Source of the DNA: Geobacillus stearothermophilus ATCC 12980
GTDB lineage: Bacteria > Bacillota > Bacilli > Bacillales > Anoxybacillaceae
Assembly (NCBI RefSeq): GCF_030369615.1
Contig: NZ_CP128494.1
Span: 1,817,501 to 1,881,500, forward strand
Reading direction: 5' to 3'
DNA length: 64,000 nt
Shown one piece after another: positions 7,768 to 15,542 of this stretch. Under the pieces are notes generated by a model. It saw only the letters and a program-made list of their open reading frames with translations. It did not search any database and was not told where the DNA came from. A program made the translations under genes and the position numbers. The number at the start of each line of letters is the position of its first letter. Positions within the stretch are counted from its first letter, which is position 1.

Positions 7768-8352
7768 TCATTGGAAAATGTTTCGCAAATCGATCACGAA
7801 ATCCTTCAATACATGAACCAAAACAGCGTCATCCCGGTTGTACACTCCATGAAGTTCCAATCTTCCTGTTTTTCCGCGCAAATACACTTCCACCACTTGA
7901 TTCGCCGGGTCAACGATCCAATATTCCTTCACCCCGGCCCGCTCGTACGCGATCCGTTTGTCCATCCGGTCGATTTTGGCCGTAGCGGGGGACAAGATCT
8001 CGACGACCAAATCCGGAGCCCCGACAATGCGGTTTTTTTGAATTTTGTTTTTGTCGCAGATGACGACAAGATCGGGGCATACCCAGTTTCGGACGTTTTC
8101 ATCCATCCATCCCTTTCGATGATCTTCGAAAAGATACACATCGATCGGGGCGGCCAACACGCGGCAATCCTTCCCACGAAGATGCATCCCGAATTCAATG
8201 GAAAGTTGGAGCGAAACGGATTGATGTTCCGGTGTCGGCGACGGCGCCATGCTGATGATGTTCCCATCCAACACCTCGCACCGTTTTCCTTCCGGCCATG
8301 TCGCATACTCTTTGTAGGTCATAGGGGCCTGTTCCTTTTCCGGTGAACCCAT
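7768..8352 (-). CDS. Uma2 family (DUF820) restriction-endonuclease-fold protein
   Basis: 194-aa protein of the Uma2/DUF820 family, which has a PD-(D/E)xK nuclease fold and unknown biological role. It shows CEVLDGNIISMAPSPTPEHQ near the N-terminus, CPDLVVICD near residue 105, then GAPDLVVEILSPATAKIDRM-DKRIAYERAGVKEYWIVDP, the typical PDLVVEIxSP and YxxxGVxEYWIVDP motifs. The start at 8352 is preferred over 8394 because GGAGG lies just upstream. It stands alone with no partner gene. Members are abundant in cyanobacteria and scattered in thermophilic Bacillaceae, suggesting acquisition. Confidence 0.88.
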   Translation of the reverse strand: MGSPEKEQAPMTYKEYATWPEGKRCEVLDGNIISMAPSPTPEHQSVSLQLSIEFGMHLRGKDCRVLAAPIDVYLFEDHRKGWMDENVRNWVCPDLVVICDKNKIQKNRIVGAPDLVVEILSPATAKIDRMDKRIAYERAGVKEYWIVDPANQVVEVYLRGKTGRLELHGVYNRDDAVLVHVLKDFVIDLRNIFQ

Positions 8353-8418
8353 ATCCTCCACCTTCCTCCTAATTTTATATTGATTATACACCATCCATTC
8401 CTGTATCTTGAACGATGT

Positions 8419-9831
8419 TTATTCCTCTTCCCGAACGAGCGGCAGGCGGACGAATACAGTCATCCCGCGTCCAAGGTCGCTGTCGAACCAAATCGCGCCG
8501 TCATGAAGAGAGACGATTTGTTTGACGATGGCAAGCCCCAAGCCGGTGCCGCCTTCTTTGCGAGTGCGGGCGCGATCGACGCGGAAAAAGCGCTGGCCGA
8601 GAAACGGGAGCTGGTCTTTTGGAATGCCTTTGCCCGTATCTTGGACGACAAGCTCGCCTTCCGCTTCCGAAAAGCGGGAAAGCCGCACCGTCACCACACC
8701 GCCTTCTGGGGTGTAGCGGATGGCGTTGTCAAGCAAGTTGCGCACGACTTGTTCGAGCCGGTCGGCGTCGCCGTTGACGATGATGTCATAGTCCAACTCG
8801 AACGCCAGCTCGATCCGCTTTTGCGCGGCGATCGGTTCGTACGTGGCGATGACATCTTCGATCACTTGGGCGAACGCCACCGGCGCGCGCTCGAGCGGCA
8901 CGCTTTGCCCTTCAAGGCGCGCCAGGTCAAGAAGATCGCGCACCAGCCGCTCCATCCGCTCCGTTTCGCGGTGGATGAGGCGAAGGTACGCCTTTTCTTC
9001 TTCCTTCGTTTTCGCGAGGCCAGCAAGGAGTGCTTCGCTGTATCCTTTCATATAGCTGAGCGGCGTGCGCAGCTCATGCGAGACGTTCGCTAAGAACTCG
9101 CGTTTCCGCTCGTCTTCTTTAGCAATGGCGTCCGCCATTTGGTTGAACGCCTCCGCCAGGCGGCCGATTTCATCATCGCTCCGCACGGGGATGTCCGCTT
9201 CGTAGCGTCCTTCCGCCATGCGTTCTGCCGCTTGTTCCATCGCCTGCAGCGGCTCGGTCATCTGCCGCACCATCCGTCGGCCGACAACCAAAAGCGCGGC
9301 GACGAATATGGCGGCCAACGGCCAAAACGCGGCGGCCGCCCGCTTCGTTGCTTCCTGAACGTCGGCTAACGGCAAATACAAGTAAATCGCTCCTTCAAGC
9401 CGCTTGCCGTCCAAAAGCGGAACGACGACCGCCATCACGCGGCGGCCGAACCGCTTTTCGTATCCCGTTTTGACAACAGGCTTCCCGGTTAACAATGTTT
9501 CCCGGTCGCGGCCGCTGACTAACGCGTCATAGTGGACCGGAAACGGAAAGCAGGCGCTCAGTTCGCGCGGGTTGTCAATCAACAAGATCGTGGCCGTTGA
9601 TTTTTCGTCATACCATTCGATTTGACGGCGATATGCCTCCGTCACCGCCCCGCCGCGATAGTCGCGGGCGAGGCTCGTCCCTTCCGCGATCAACGTTCGC
9701 TCAACTTCTTTCATGTACACCGTCCGGTAAAAATAATTGAGAAGACCAAAAGAAAACGCCAGCGTCACCACGACCGCGGCGCCGATCGACAGCCATAGTT
9801 TTTGTCCTAACCGAAGCCGTTTCATGTTCAT
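8419..9831 (-). CDS. Membrane sensor histidine kinase
   Basis: 470-aa kinase. One transmembrane helix at about 13-33 and a second at about 168-185 flank an extracytoplasmic sensor domain of some 130 residues. A HAMP linker follows (MTEPLQAMEQAAERMAEGRY), then the HisKA box NVSHELRTPLSYMKGYSEAL with His252, and the ATPase domain with NLLDNAIRYTPEGG, DTGKGIP and GGTGLGLAIVKQI. All catalytic boxes are intact. It overlaps the response regulator gene by 4 bases (ATGA), so the two are one transcript. The signal sensed is not deducible; the upstream YVTN lipoprotein may be part of the module. Confidence 0.93.
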   Translation of the reverse strand: MNMKRLRLGQKLWLSIGAAVVVTLAFSFGLLNYFYRTVYMKEVERTLIAEGTSLARDYRGGAVTEAYRRQIEWYDEKSTATILLIDNPRELSACFPFPVHYDALVSGRDRETLLTGKPVVKTGYEKRFGRRVMAVVVPLLDGKRLEGAIYLYLPLADVQEATKRAAAAFWPLAAIFVAALLVVGRRMVRQMTEPLQAMEQAAERMAEGRYEADIPVRSDDEIGRLAEAFNQMADAIAKEDERKREFLANVSHELRTPLSYMKGYSEALLAGLAKTKEEEKAYLRLIHRETERMERLVRDLLDLARLEGQSVPLERAPVAFAQVIEDVIATYEPIAAQKRIELAFELDYDIIVNGDADRLEQVVRNLLDNAIRYTPEGGVVTVRLSRFSEAEGELVVQDTGKGIPKDQLPFLGQRFFRVDRARTRKEGGTGLGLAIVKQIVSLHDGAIWFDSDLGRGMTVFVRLPLVREEE

Positions 9832-10502
9832 CCCTCAAACTTGTAGCCGATGCCCCAGACGGTTTGGATATGGCGAGCGGCGTCTTTCAGCTTCATGCGC
9901 AGCGTTTTCACATGCGTATCGACCGTGCGAGCGTTTCCTGTATAATCATATCCCCACACTTTGACGAGCAAGTCGTCGCGGCTGAACACCTGACCGCGGT
10001 GTTTTGCCAAAAACAGCAGCAGCTTAAACTCCTTCAACGTCAGCTTCACCGCCTCGCCGCCAACGGTCACGGTTCGTCCTTTTTCGTCGATGGCAAGGTC
10101 GCCAAATTGCAGCCGGCCGTCATTCTCGCGGACGCGCTGCACCCGGCGCAGCACCGCCTCAAGGCGGGCGATGAGCTCTCCCGGGCTGAACGGTTTGACG
10201 ATGTAATCGTCGCCTCCCAGCTTCAATCCTTTCACTTTGTCCCATTCTTCGCCAAGCGCGGTCAAAAACAAAATCGGCACGTCCGACTGCTCGCGGATGC
10301 GGGCGCAGACGGCGAATCCGTCCTGTTTTGGCATCATGACGTCCAACAGCACGGCATCAACCGGATGTTGCGAAAGCAGCGCCAGCGCCTCCTCCCCATC
10401 TCCCGCTTCCAAGCAGCGAAAGCCGGCGTTTTCTAAATACATGCTGACCAACAGACGCATTTCTTCTTCATCATCCACGATTAAAATGGTTCGTTCGCAC
10501 AT
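9828..10502 (-). CDS. OmpR/PhoB-family response regulator
   Basis: 224-aa regulator with receiver domain (acidic pair near residue 10, phospho-acceptor Asp54 in VDAVLLDVMMPKQDGF, Lys in DDYIVKPFSPGE). The winged-helix DNA-binding domain ends VWGIGYKFEG and contains TVDTHVKTLRMKLKD. The ATG at 10502 is used because the receiver fold begins MCERTILIVDDEEE. The gene start lies inside the last 22 bases of the upstream lipoprotein gene, and its stop overlaps the kinase start, giving a three-gene overlapping unit. Likely partner of the adjacent kinase. Confidence 0.92.
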   Translation of the reverse strand: MCERTILIVDDEEEMRLLVSMYLENAGFRCLEAGDGEEALALLSQHPVDAVLLDVMMPKQDGFAVCARIREQSDVPILFLTALGEEWDKVKGLKLGGDDYIVKPFSPGELIARLEAVLRRVQRVRENDGRLQFGDLAIDEKGRTVTVGGEAVKLTLKEFKLLLFLAKHRGQVFSRDDLLVKVWGYDYTGNARTVDTHVKTLRMKLKDAARHIQTVWGIGYKFEG

Positions 10503-11476
10503 GTTCGTCCCTCCCGAATGAATAGTTGCAGCGGGCCGTCTCCCGTCTTCCAACGGGCGAGCAGACGCAACGTCGCCTCATCGACCACGATAATTTCATC
10601 GCTGTCATAGCTCGCGATATACAAACGACCGAACGCCGCTTCCATCGCAAATGGATTGGCGCCGACAGACGCCGAAGCGAGTTTCTTTCCATCTAGGGAA
10701 AATTGGTAAACTGTGTTGGAGCCATGGCTTAGCACAAACACGCCGCGGCCTGTTTCGACGAAATCGACCGGCATGACCGGAGCGGCGATCGTCCGGAGCA
10801 AGCGGCCGTCTTGCAGTGAGTAGACATGAATGTTCGTTTCCACACGGCTTCCGCTGCCGTGCCCGCCGACCCACAGCTCCTCTTGTCGCTCGCGCACCAC
10901 TCCGCCCAAGGCGAACTTCGGCACGGCGAACGAACGGATGACGCGGCGGCGGTCCACATCGATGATCCACGTCCGTTCGTCTTGAAAATCGATCACATAC
11001 AACCTCGTTCCAGCGCGATTGACCAGCAGCGTCATCGGGGAGCGTCCGACCGAAAGGCGGGCGATCTCTTTCCCGTCCCGGCTCACAACGCGCACCGCGT
11101 GATGGGTGCTGTCGCCAAAAAACCACGTGCGGCCATCCGGAGATGGAGCAGCGCTCACAATGCCGCTTCCTATTTTCCATTCGCCAAGCAGCTTCCCGGT
11201 CGCGAGATCGTACCGATAGACCCCGTCAAGATCCCGCCCGTACAAAAAAAGCGTCCGGCCGTCTGGGCTCAACACCCCGCCTTGAAACGGCTGATCAATG
11301 TTCCAGCGGGCGATTTTGCCGCCATTTTTCGCGTTCAAAAAGGTGACCGTTTCCGCTTTGACATCGAGACTGATGACGACCGACAGCGAATCAGCGATCG
11401 GAGGAAACGATGTCTTCGCGCAGCCGCTTAGCATAAAGAACAAACACAACAGCATCCATACGCTCTCTCGTTTCAT
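10481..11476 (-). CDS. YVTN beta-propeller lipoprotein
   Basis: 331-aa predicted lipoprotein. The signal peptide WMLLCLFFMLSGCAK has a lipobox LSGC with the lipidated Cys near residue 19. The rest is beta-propeller repeats of the YVTN/NHL type: GGVLSPDGRTLFLYGRD, APSPDGRTWFFGDST, NRAGTRLYVIDFQDE, then VVDEATLRLLARWKTGDGPL. The start at 11476 is chosen for its GGAG site at 9 bases. It overlaps the response regulator start by 22 bases, which suggests translational coupling and a role as an accessory or sensor subunit of this two-component system. That role is inference. Confidence 0.85.
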   Translation of the reverse strand: MKRESVWMLLCLFFMLSGCAKTSFPPIADSLSVVISLDVKAETVTFLNAKNGGKIARWNIDQPFQGGVLSPDGRTLFLYGRDLDGVYRYDLATGKLLGEWKIGSGIVSAAPSPDGRTWFFGDSTHHAVRVVSRDGKEIARLSVGRSPMTLLVNRAGTRLYVIDFQDERTWIIDVDRRRVIRSFAVPKFALGGVVRERQEELWVGGHGSGSRVETNIHVYSLQDGRLLRTIAAPVMPVDFVETGRGVFVLSHGSNTVYQFSLDGKKLASASVGANPFAMEAAFGRLYIASYDSDEIIVVDEATLRLLARWKTGDGPLQLFIREGRTCANEPF

Positions 11477-11561
11477 CTCGAGTTTCTCCTTCACCTATTC
11501 GTTTCTGCCCCCATTATACCTCACATTTGTGAGAGAAGTTTGAAATCGCGCCATGCAAAAA

Positions 11562-11589
11562 CCCCACCGCCAACCGATGGCGATGGGGG
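11562..11589 (-). terminator. Terminator after bkdB
   Basis: CCCCATCGCCA pairs with TGGCGGTGGGG on the minus strand with one G-U-type mismatch and a 5-base loop, followed by five Ts. It closes the bkd operon. Confidence 0.9.
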
Positions 11590-11594
11590 AATCG

Positions 11595-12938
11595 TTAATA
11601 AATCGGCGTGTTGTCTTTGTTCATGTTTTCCAAAATCGCTTTGACGCGGGCGAGGAAGCGGCCGCAAATGAGGCCGTCCAAGACGCGATGGTCAAGCGAC
11701 AAGCATAAGTTGACCATGTCGCGGATGGCGATCATGCCGTTTTTCACGACCGGGCGTTTGACGATCGTTTCCACTTGCAAAATGGCCGCTTGCGGGTAGT
11801 TGATAATGCCCATCGACTGCACCGAGCCGAACGCGCCGGTGTTGTTGACGGTGAACGTGCCGCTCTGCATGTCTTCCGGGCGCAGTTTGCCGGCGCGCGT
11901 TTTCGCCGCCAGTTCAGCGATTTCACGGGCGATGCCTTTGATCGTTTTTTCATCGGCGTGCTTGATGACGGGCACGAACAAGACGTCATCCGTCGCGACG
12001 GCGATCGAGATGTTGATGTCTTTGCGTTGAATGATCTTATCGCCCGCCCACGTCGAGTTCAGCTGCGGGAATTCTTTCAGCGCTTGGGCGACCGCCTTGA
12101 CGAAGAAGGCGAAATACGTCAAATTGAAGCCTTCACGCCGCCTGAACTCGTCTTTGATGGCATCGCGGTAGGCGACAAGATCGGTGACGTCGACTTCGAC
12201 CATCATCCAAGCGTGCGGCGCTTCGTGTTTGCTGCGGAGCATGTTCTCGGCGATCGCTCTGCGCACCGGGGTGACCGGAATTTCGATGTCGCCCGCTCCG
12301 GCTTCGACGTTCGGGGCCGCTGGTTTGATCGGCGCTGCCTGCGGCGCGGTTGGCGCGGCCGCGGCAGACGGTTGAACGGTTGCGGCGGCTGTGGCCGGTT
12401 GTTCCGTTCTCGATTCCGCTTTTGGCGCCGCTTGTTCCGCCGCCGGTGCCGCTCCCGCTTTCGGAATTTGTCCAGACTCAATGAGCTTCAGCAAATCTTT
12501 GCGCGTCACCCGCCCGCCAAGGCCGGTGCCTTCGACTTGTTCGAGGTCAATGCCGTGTTCCTGAGCCAAGCGGAGCACGGCCGGCGAATAGCGGCCGTTG
12601 TTTGCCCGGCCGGCCTTTTTCGGAGCGGCTGGCTTGGCGTTGTCTTCTGCTTTCGGCGCTTCATCCGCCGGCTTCGCTTCCGAAGCCGGTGCAGCGCCTT
12701 CGACTTCGATCGTGCAAATCGGCGCGCCGACTGGGAGCGTCTCCCCTTCTTTGGCGATCAGCTCGCGGATGACGCCGGCAAACGACGACGGAATTTCCGC
12801 GCTCACTTTATCGGTGATGACTTCAGCGATCGGGTCGTATTTGTTCACTTTGTCGCCCGGGGAAACGAGCCATTTGCTGATCGTGCCTTCCGTGACGCTT
12901 TCCCCGAGCTGAGGCATCGTCAATTGTTCGATGGCCAC
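11595..12938 (-). CDS. bkdB: Branched-chain 2-oxo acid dehydrogenase E2 (dihydrolipoyl transacylase)
   Basis: 447-aa E2 core of the BKD complex, transferring branched acyl groups from lipoamide to CoA. Domains in order: lipoyl domain (residues 1-77, lipoyl Lys44 in VITDKVSAEIPS), Ala/Pro-rich linker, E1/E3-binding domain (YSPAVLRLAQEHGIDLEQV near 117), a second Ala/Pro linker, and the catalytic domain ending with the HRVLDG motif. The ATG at 12938 has GGAGGG upstream. It should be the last gene of the ptb-bcd-buk-lpdV-bkdAA-bkdAB-bkdB operon, but a transposon now separates it from bkdAB. Native transcription must read through that element or start inside it. Confidence 0.95.
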   Translation of the reverse strand: MAIEQLTMPQLGESVTEGTISKWLVSPGDKVNKYDPIAEVITDKVSAEIPSSFAGVIRELIAKEGETLPVGAPICTIEVEGAAPASEAKPADEAPKAEDNAKPAAPKKAGRANNGRYSPAVLRLAQEHGIDLEQVEGTGLGGRVTRKDLLKLIESGQIPKAGAAPAAEQAAPKAESRTEQPATAAATVQPSAAAAPTAPQAAPIKPAAPNVEAGAGDIEIPVTPVRRAIAENMLRSKHEAPHAWMMVEVDVTDLVAYRDAIKDEFRRREGFNLTYFAFFVKAVAQALKEFPQLNSTWAGDKIIQRKDINISIAVATDDVLFVPVIKHADEKTIKGIAREIAELAAKTRAGKLRPEDMQSGTFTVNNTGAFGSVQSMGIINYPQAAILQVETIVKRPVVKNGMIAIRDMVNLCLSLDHRVLDGLICGRFLARVKAILENMNKDNTPIY

Positions 12939-13063
12939 ATCGATACCCTCCTATCTTGGCTGCAATGTCTTCGCCGCGGCGCCCCGGCCGCCTGCGGTTC
13001 GCCTCAAAACTTGAGAAGCTCCGCTGCGGACCGGGGTTCTCCGCTCCTCCACTGCTCCTACAA
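12939..13063 (-). other. Original bkdAB-bkdB spacer, flanking the transposon right end
   Basis: About 125 bases of GC-rich spacer upstream of bkdB including its ribosome-binding site. The stretch next to the element (13044-13063, minus strand TGTAGGAGCAGTGGAGGAGC) would supply the guide of the element's omega-RNA. Beyond it the GC-rich stretch has no gene. Confidence 0.5.
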
Positions 13064-13260
13064 TGAACCTCCCCCACTTATCGAAGTGGGGGTTTCCTGT
13101 TTCCCCTTCGGAGGTGGATGCATGATAGGCTGGTTGGCAGCCTATCTGCAGGCAACACCTGGCACCCGTCCCGTTGGGAGCCACAGGCAACATGAGTATC
13201 CATGATACTCAAGGGCGGGAACTCGCCATCTACGACTTCATACCTAAGCAATCCGTCGAT
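13064..13260 (-). ncRNA. Predicted omega-RNA (reRNA) scaffold at the TnpB 3' end
   Basis: In IS605-type elements the guide RNA of TnpB is made from the tnpB 3' end through the right end, with the guide just outside the element. Here the ~180 bases after the TnpB stop contain several GC-rich inverted segments (for example GGCTGCCAACCAGCC and the terminal GTGGGGG hairpin) and no ORF, consistent with such an RNA. The predicted guide would begin at about 13063 and run toward lower coordinates. The existence of the RNA is inferred from family knowledge; exact ends are unknown. Confidence 0.55.
13071..13092. repeat. Right-end hairpin of the TnpB element
   Basis: Perfect 9-bp inverted repeat CCCCCACTT / AAGTGGGGG with loop ATCG, near-identical to the left-end hairpin. 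It is not followed by a T run on the minus strand, so it should not stop operon transcription. Confidence 0.85.
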
Positions 13261-14422
13261 ACGTAAACGGTTTGACCGTAAATTCCAATGGGCGGATTTC
13301 ACCATAATATACTTTGGCAAATAAATTCATTGCCCCATGGATATCACGGTGTCGTTTGTACCCGCATTGACATGTATAATTTCTAGAAGAAGATTTATTT
13401 TTCTTCCCGCAAACAGGGCATGTTTGCGAGGTATAACTTTCATCTTTTTTCTCGATTTGAATTCCTTCGGCATTCAATTTGTATTTGAGATAATCAAATA
13501 ATTTTCCAAACGACCAATTGGATAATTTCTGATTGGTCTTTTTGTTTCGTTTCTTTTTCGTATTCCGTTGGATTCCTTCGATATCTCCAATGACGACTTC
13601 TTTCACTTGGTTTTCCAAACACCAACGAACAAATTGTCTCGTGGTTTTGTGCAGTGCATCCTTTAGTTGTGCCTCTGATTTCGAAAGTACATATTGTTTC
13701 GCCCGATTGTACTTTTTCCATTGTTTGGAGCCTTTTTTGCATCTGCTCATGAGTTTTTGCAGTTCTTTTAATTTCTTGTTTCTCAACCGATGAATGCTTC
13801 TTATTTTTCTTCCCGTGATAATGAGGCTTTCCCCATTTTCACAAATGGCTGCGATGGTGTGAATTTCCCCTGGGTCAATAGCAACACGGTTTTTACATGG
13901 ATTTTCTTTTGGTTTTTTCCCATCTTCATACGATAAACAAAGCCACAAACCACGGTCATAGACCAACTCGATTTCTTTGACTTTTCCGTTTGGAAGTTTC
14001 TCTTTGTCGATTTTCACCACCAAAGGAGATTGTCGTTTTCGATTCCAAATTCCTAGCGACAGTTCCAACGTTCCGTCTTCATGCAAAACAAACCCATCTT
14101 TTGCCCATTTCGTGTTGAAATGTTTTTTCTTTTTGTATGGATATTTGATTTTTTCTCCTTTTTTCCGTGCTTCTTTTGCCCCATCACGGGCAAAGATATA
14201 TTTATGCACAACCGCCTGGATGCTTTGGCTGTGGATAGAAAAACGACCTTTTGTTGCTTTTTGCAGTTCCGTTTTGGTTATCCATTTTCCTGTTTCCAAA
14301 TGATGTTCTTTTGCCAAACGAAGGCATTCGTTCCAAACTTCTGCGGAGATACGATTGCATTCAAATAGTTTTTGGATAACTTCTTTCTTTGCCTGAAAAC
14401 GGGTTTTCAGCGTTCGATACAT
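13244..14422 (-). CDS. tnpB: TnpB RNA-guided nuclease of IS200/IS605 family
   Basis: 392-aa TnpB, ancestor-type of Cas12. RuvC residues appear intact: Asp183 in VAIDPGEIHTIAAI, Glu282 in VVIGDIEGIQRN and Asp360 in RHRDIHGAMNLFAK. A four-Cys zinc ribbon lies between (CPVCGK ... CQCG, Cys335, 338, 351, 353). The N-terminal region has the basic wedge/REC pattern (AKEARKKGEKIKYPYKKKK). No frameshift is seen, so nuclease activity is plausible. Composition is more AT-rich than the flanking bkd genes. It lies in the same direction as the bkd operon. Confidence 0.93.
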   Translation of the reverse strand: MYRTLKTRFQAKKEVIQKLFECNRISAEVWNECLRLAKEHHLETGKWITKTELQKATKGRFSIHSQSIQAVVHKYIFARDGAKEARKKGEKIKYPYKKKKHFNTKWAKDGFVLHEDGTLELSLGIWNRKRQSPLVVKIDKEKLPNGKVKEIELVYDRGLWLCLSYEDGKKPKENPCKNRVAIDPGEIHTIAAICENGESLIITGRKIRSIHRLRNKKLKELQKLMSRCKKGSKQWKKYNRAKQYVLSKSEAQLKDALHKTTRQFVRWCLENQVKEVVIGDIEGIQRNTKKKRNKKTNQKLSNWSFGKLFDYLKYKLNAEGIQIEKKDESYTSQTCPVCGKKNKSSSRNYTCQCGYKRHRDIHGAMNLFAKVYYGEIRPLEFTVKPFTYRRIA

Positions 14423-14502
14423 GGTTTCACCTCCTATGTTTATTGTATTCTATTGCCATCCAAAGAAGAAAGAGAAAAACAGAAAAACCGAACGCCATTC
14501 AT

Positions 14503-14524
14503 CCCCCACCTGTAGAGGTGGGGG
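14503..14524. repeat. Left-end hairpin of the TnpB element
   Basis: Perfect 9-bp inverted repeat CCCCCACCT / AGGTGGGGG with loop GTAG. It matches the right-end hairpin in sequence style and stem length, as needed for recognition by an HUH transposase. Confidence 0.85.
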
Positions 14525-14542
14525 ACTTCTGGCTGATTTATG

Positions 14543-15526
14543 TTAAAACGCCGCGAGTTCACGCATCGCTTTTTCGACTTTTTCCGGGTTGACCATAAAG
14601 AACTTCTCCATCGTCGGCGCATACGGCATGGCCGGAACGTCTGGACCGGCAAGGCGCATAATCGGCGCGTCGAGATCAAACAAACAATGCTCCGCGATAA
14701 TGGCGGCGACTTCGCTCATGACGCTGCCTTCTTTATTGTCTTCCGTAATAAGCAGCACTTTCCCCGTTTTGCTCGCCGCTTCGATGATCGCTTCTTTGTC
14801 AAGCGGGTAGACGGTGCGCAAATCGAGCAGATGGACGGAAATGCCGTCTTGTGCGACGCGTTCGGCCGCCTGCAAGGCAAAATGGACGCACAGCCCGTAC
14901 GTGATGACCGTGATGTCCTCTCCTTCACGCTTGACATCAGCTTTGCCGATCGGCAATACGTAGTCGTCTTCCGGCACCTCTCCTTTAATGAGGCGGTAGG
15001 CGCGTTTATGCTCGAAAAAGAGCACCGGATCTTCATCGCGAATCGCCGCTTTCAATAATCCTTTTACATCATACGGCGTCGACGGCATGACGATTTTCAG
15101 CCCCGGCTGGTTGGCGAAAATCGCTTCCACCGATTGAGAATGGTACAGAGCACCGTGAACACCGCCGCCGTATGGAGCGCGGATGACGATCGGGCAGTTC
15201 CAGTCGTTGTTCGAGCGGTAGCGAATGCGCGCCGCCTCCGAAATGATTTGGTTGACCGCCGGCATGATGAAGTCGGCAAACTGAATTTCCGCGATCGGGC
15301 GCAGACCGTACATCGCCGCGCCGATGCCGACGCCGACGATCGCCGATTCGGCAAGCGGCGTATCAATCACGCGCTCTTCGCCAAACTGCTCGTACAATCC
15401 TTGTGTCGCTTTGAACACTCCGCCTTTTCGGCCGACGTCTTCTCCTAACACAAACACGCGCGGGTCGCGCTCCATCTCTTCGCGAATTGCCATCGTGACC
15501 GCATCAATATAGGAAATAACAGGCAT
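14543..15526 (-). CDS. bkdAB: Branched-chain 2-oxo acid dehydrogenase E1 beta
   Basis: 327-aa beta subunit of the thiamine-diphosphate-dependent E1. It begins MPVISYIDAVTMAIREEMER-DPRVFVLGEDVG, with the cofactor-contact Glu region in DTPLAESAIVGVGIGAAMYG, FADFIMPAVNQIISEAAR, and the YGGGVHGALYHSQS loop. ATG at 15526 has GGAGGGG upstream. The C-terminus KVEKAMRELAAF is followed by a TAA that forms part of the TTTTAA abutting the transposon. It is co-transcribed with bkdAA 16 bases upstream. Confidence 0.95.
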   Translation of the reverse strand: MPVISYIDAVTMAIREEMERDPRVFVLGEDVGRKGGVFKATQGLYEQFGEERVIDTPLAESAIVGVGIGAAMYGLRPIAEIQFADFIMPAVNQIISEAARIRYRSNNDWNCPIVIRAPYGGGVHGALYHSQSVEAIFANQPGLKIVMPSTPYDVKGLLKAAIRDEDPVLFFEHKRAYRLIKGEVPEDDYVLPIGKADVKREGEDITVITYGLCVHFALQAAERVAQDGISVHLLDLRTVYPLDKEAIIEAASKTGKVLLITEDNKEGSVMSEVAAIIAEHCLFDLDAPIMRLAGPDVPAMPYAPTMEKFFMVNPEKVEKAMRELAAF

Positions 15527-15542
15527 CGTCAAATCCCCTCCC

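Larger units (their letters stand above)
13064..14542 (-). mobile_element. IS200/IS605-family element carrying only TnpB (IS1341-type)
   Basis: The element is bounded by two matching hairpins, as expected for this single-strand transposing family: CCCCCACCT/AGGTGGGGG with a 4-base loop at 14503-14524 (left end) and CCCCCACTT/AAGTGGGGG with a 4-base loop at 13071-13092 (right end). There are no terminal inverted repeats and no target duplication. No tnpA gene is present, so mobility would need TnpA in trans. The minus strand immediately before the left end reads TTTTAA, a plausible target/TAM sequence, and this also supplies the bkdAB stop codon. Ends are placed to within a few bases. Confidence 0.85.

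Noticed and set aside
13071..13092. Right-end hairpin as transcription terminator of bkdAB/tnpB
   Set aside because: No T run follows on the minus strand, and a matching hairpin at the other end shows it is a transposon end.
11775..13205. Plus-strand 476-codon frame opposite bkdB
   Set aside because: It is antisense to a clear E2 gene, is rich in Arg/Phe/Asp typical of shadow frames in GC-rich DNA, lacks a ribosome-binding site and ends in transposon and spacer sequence.
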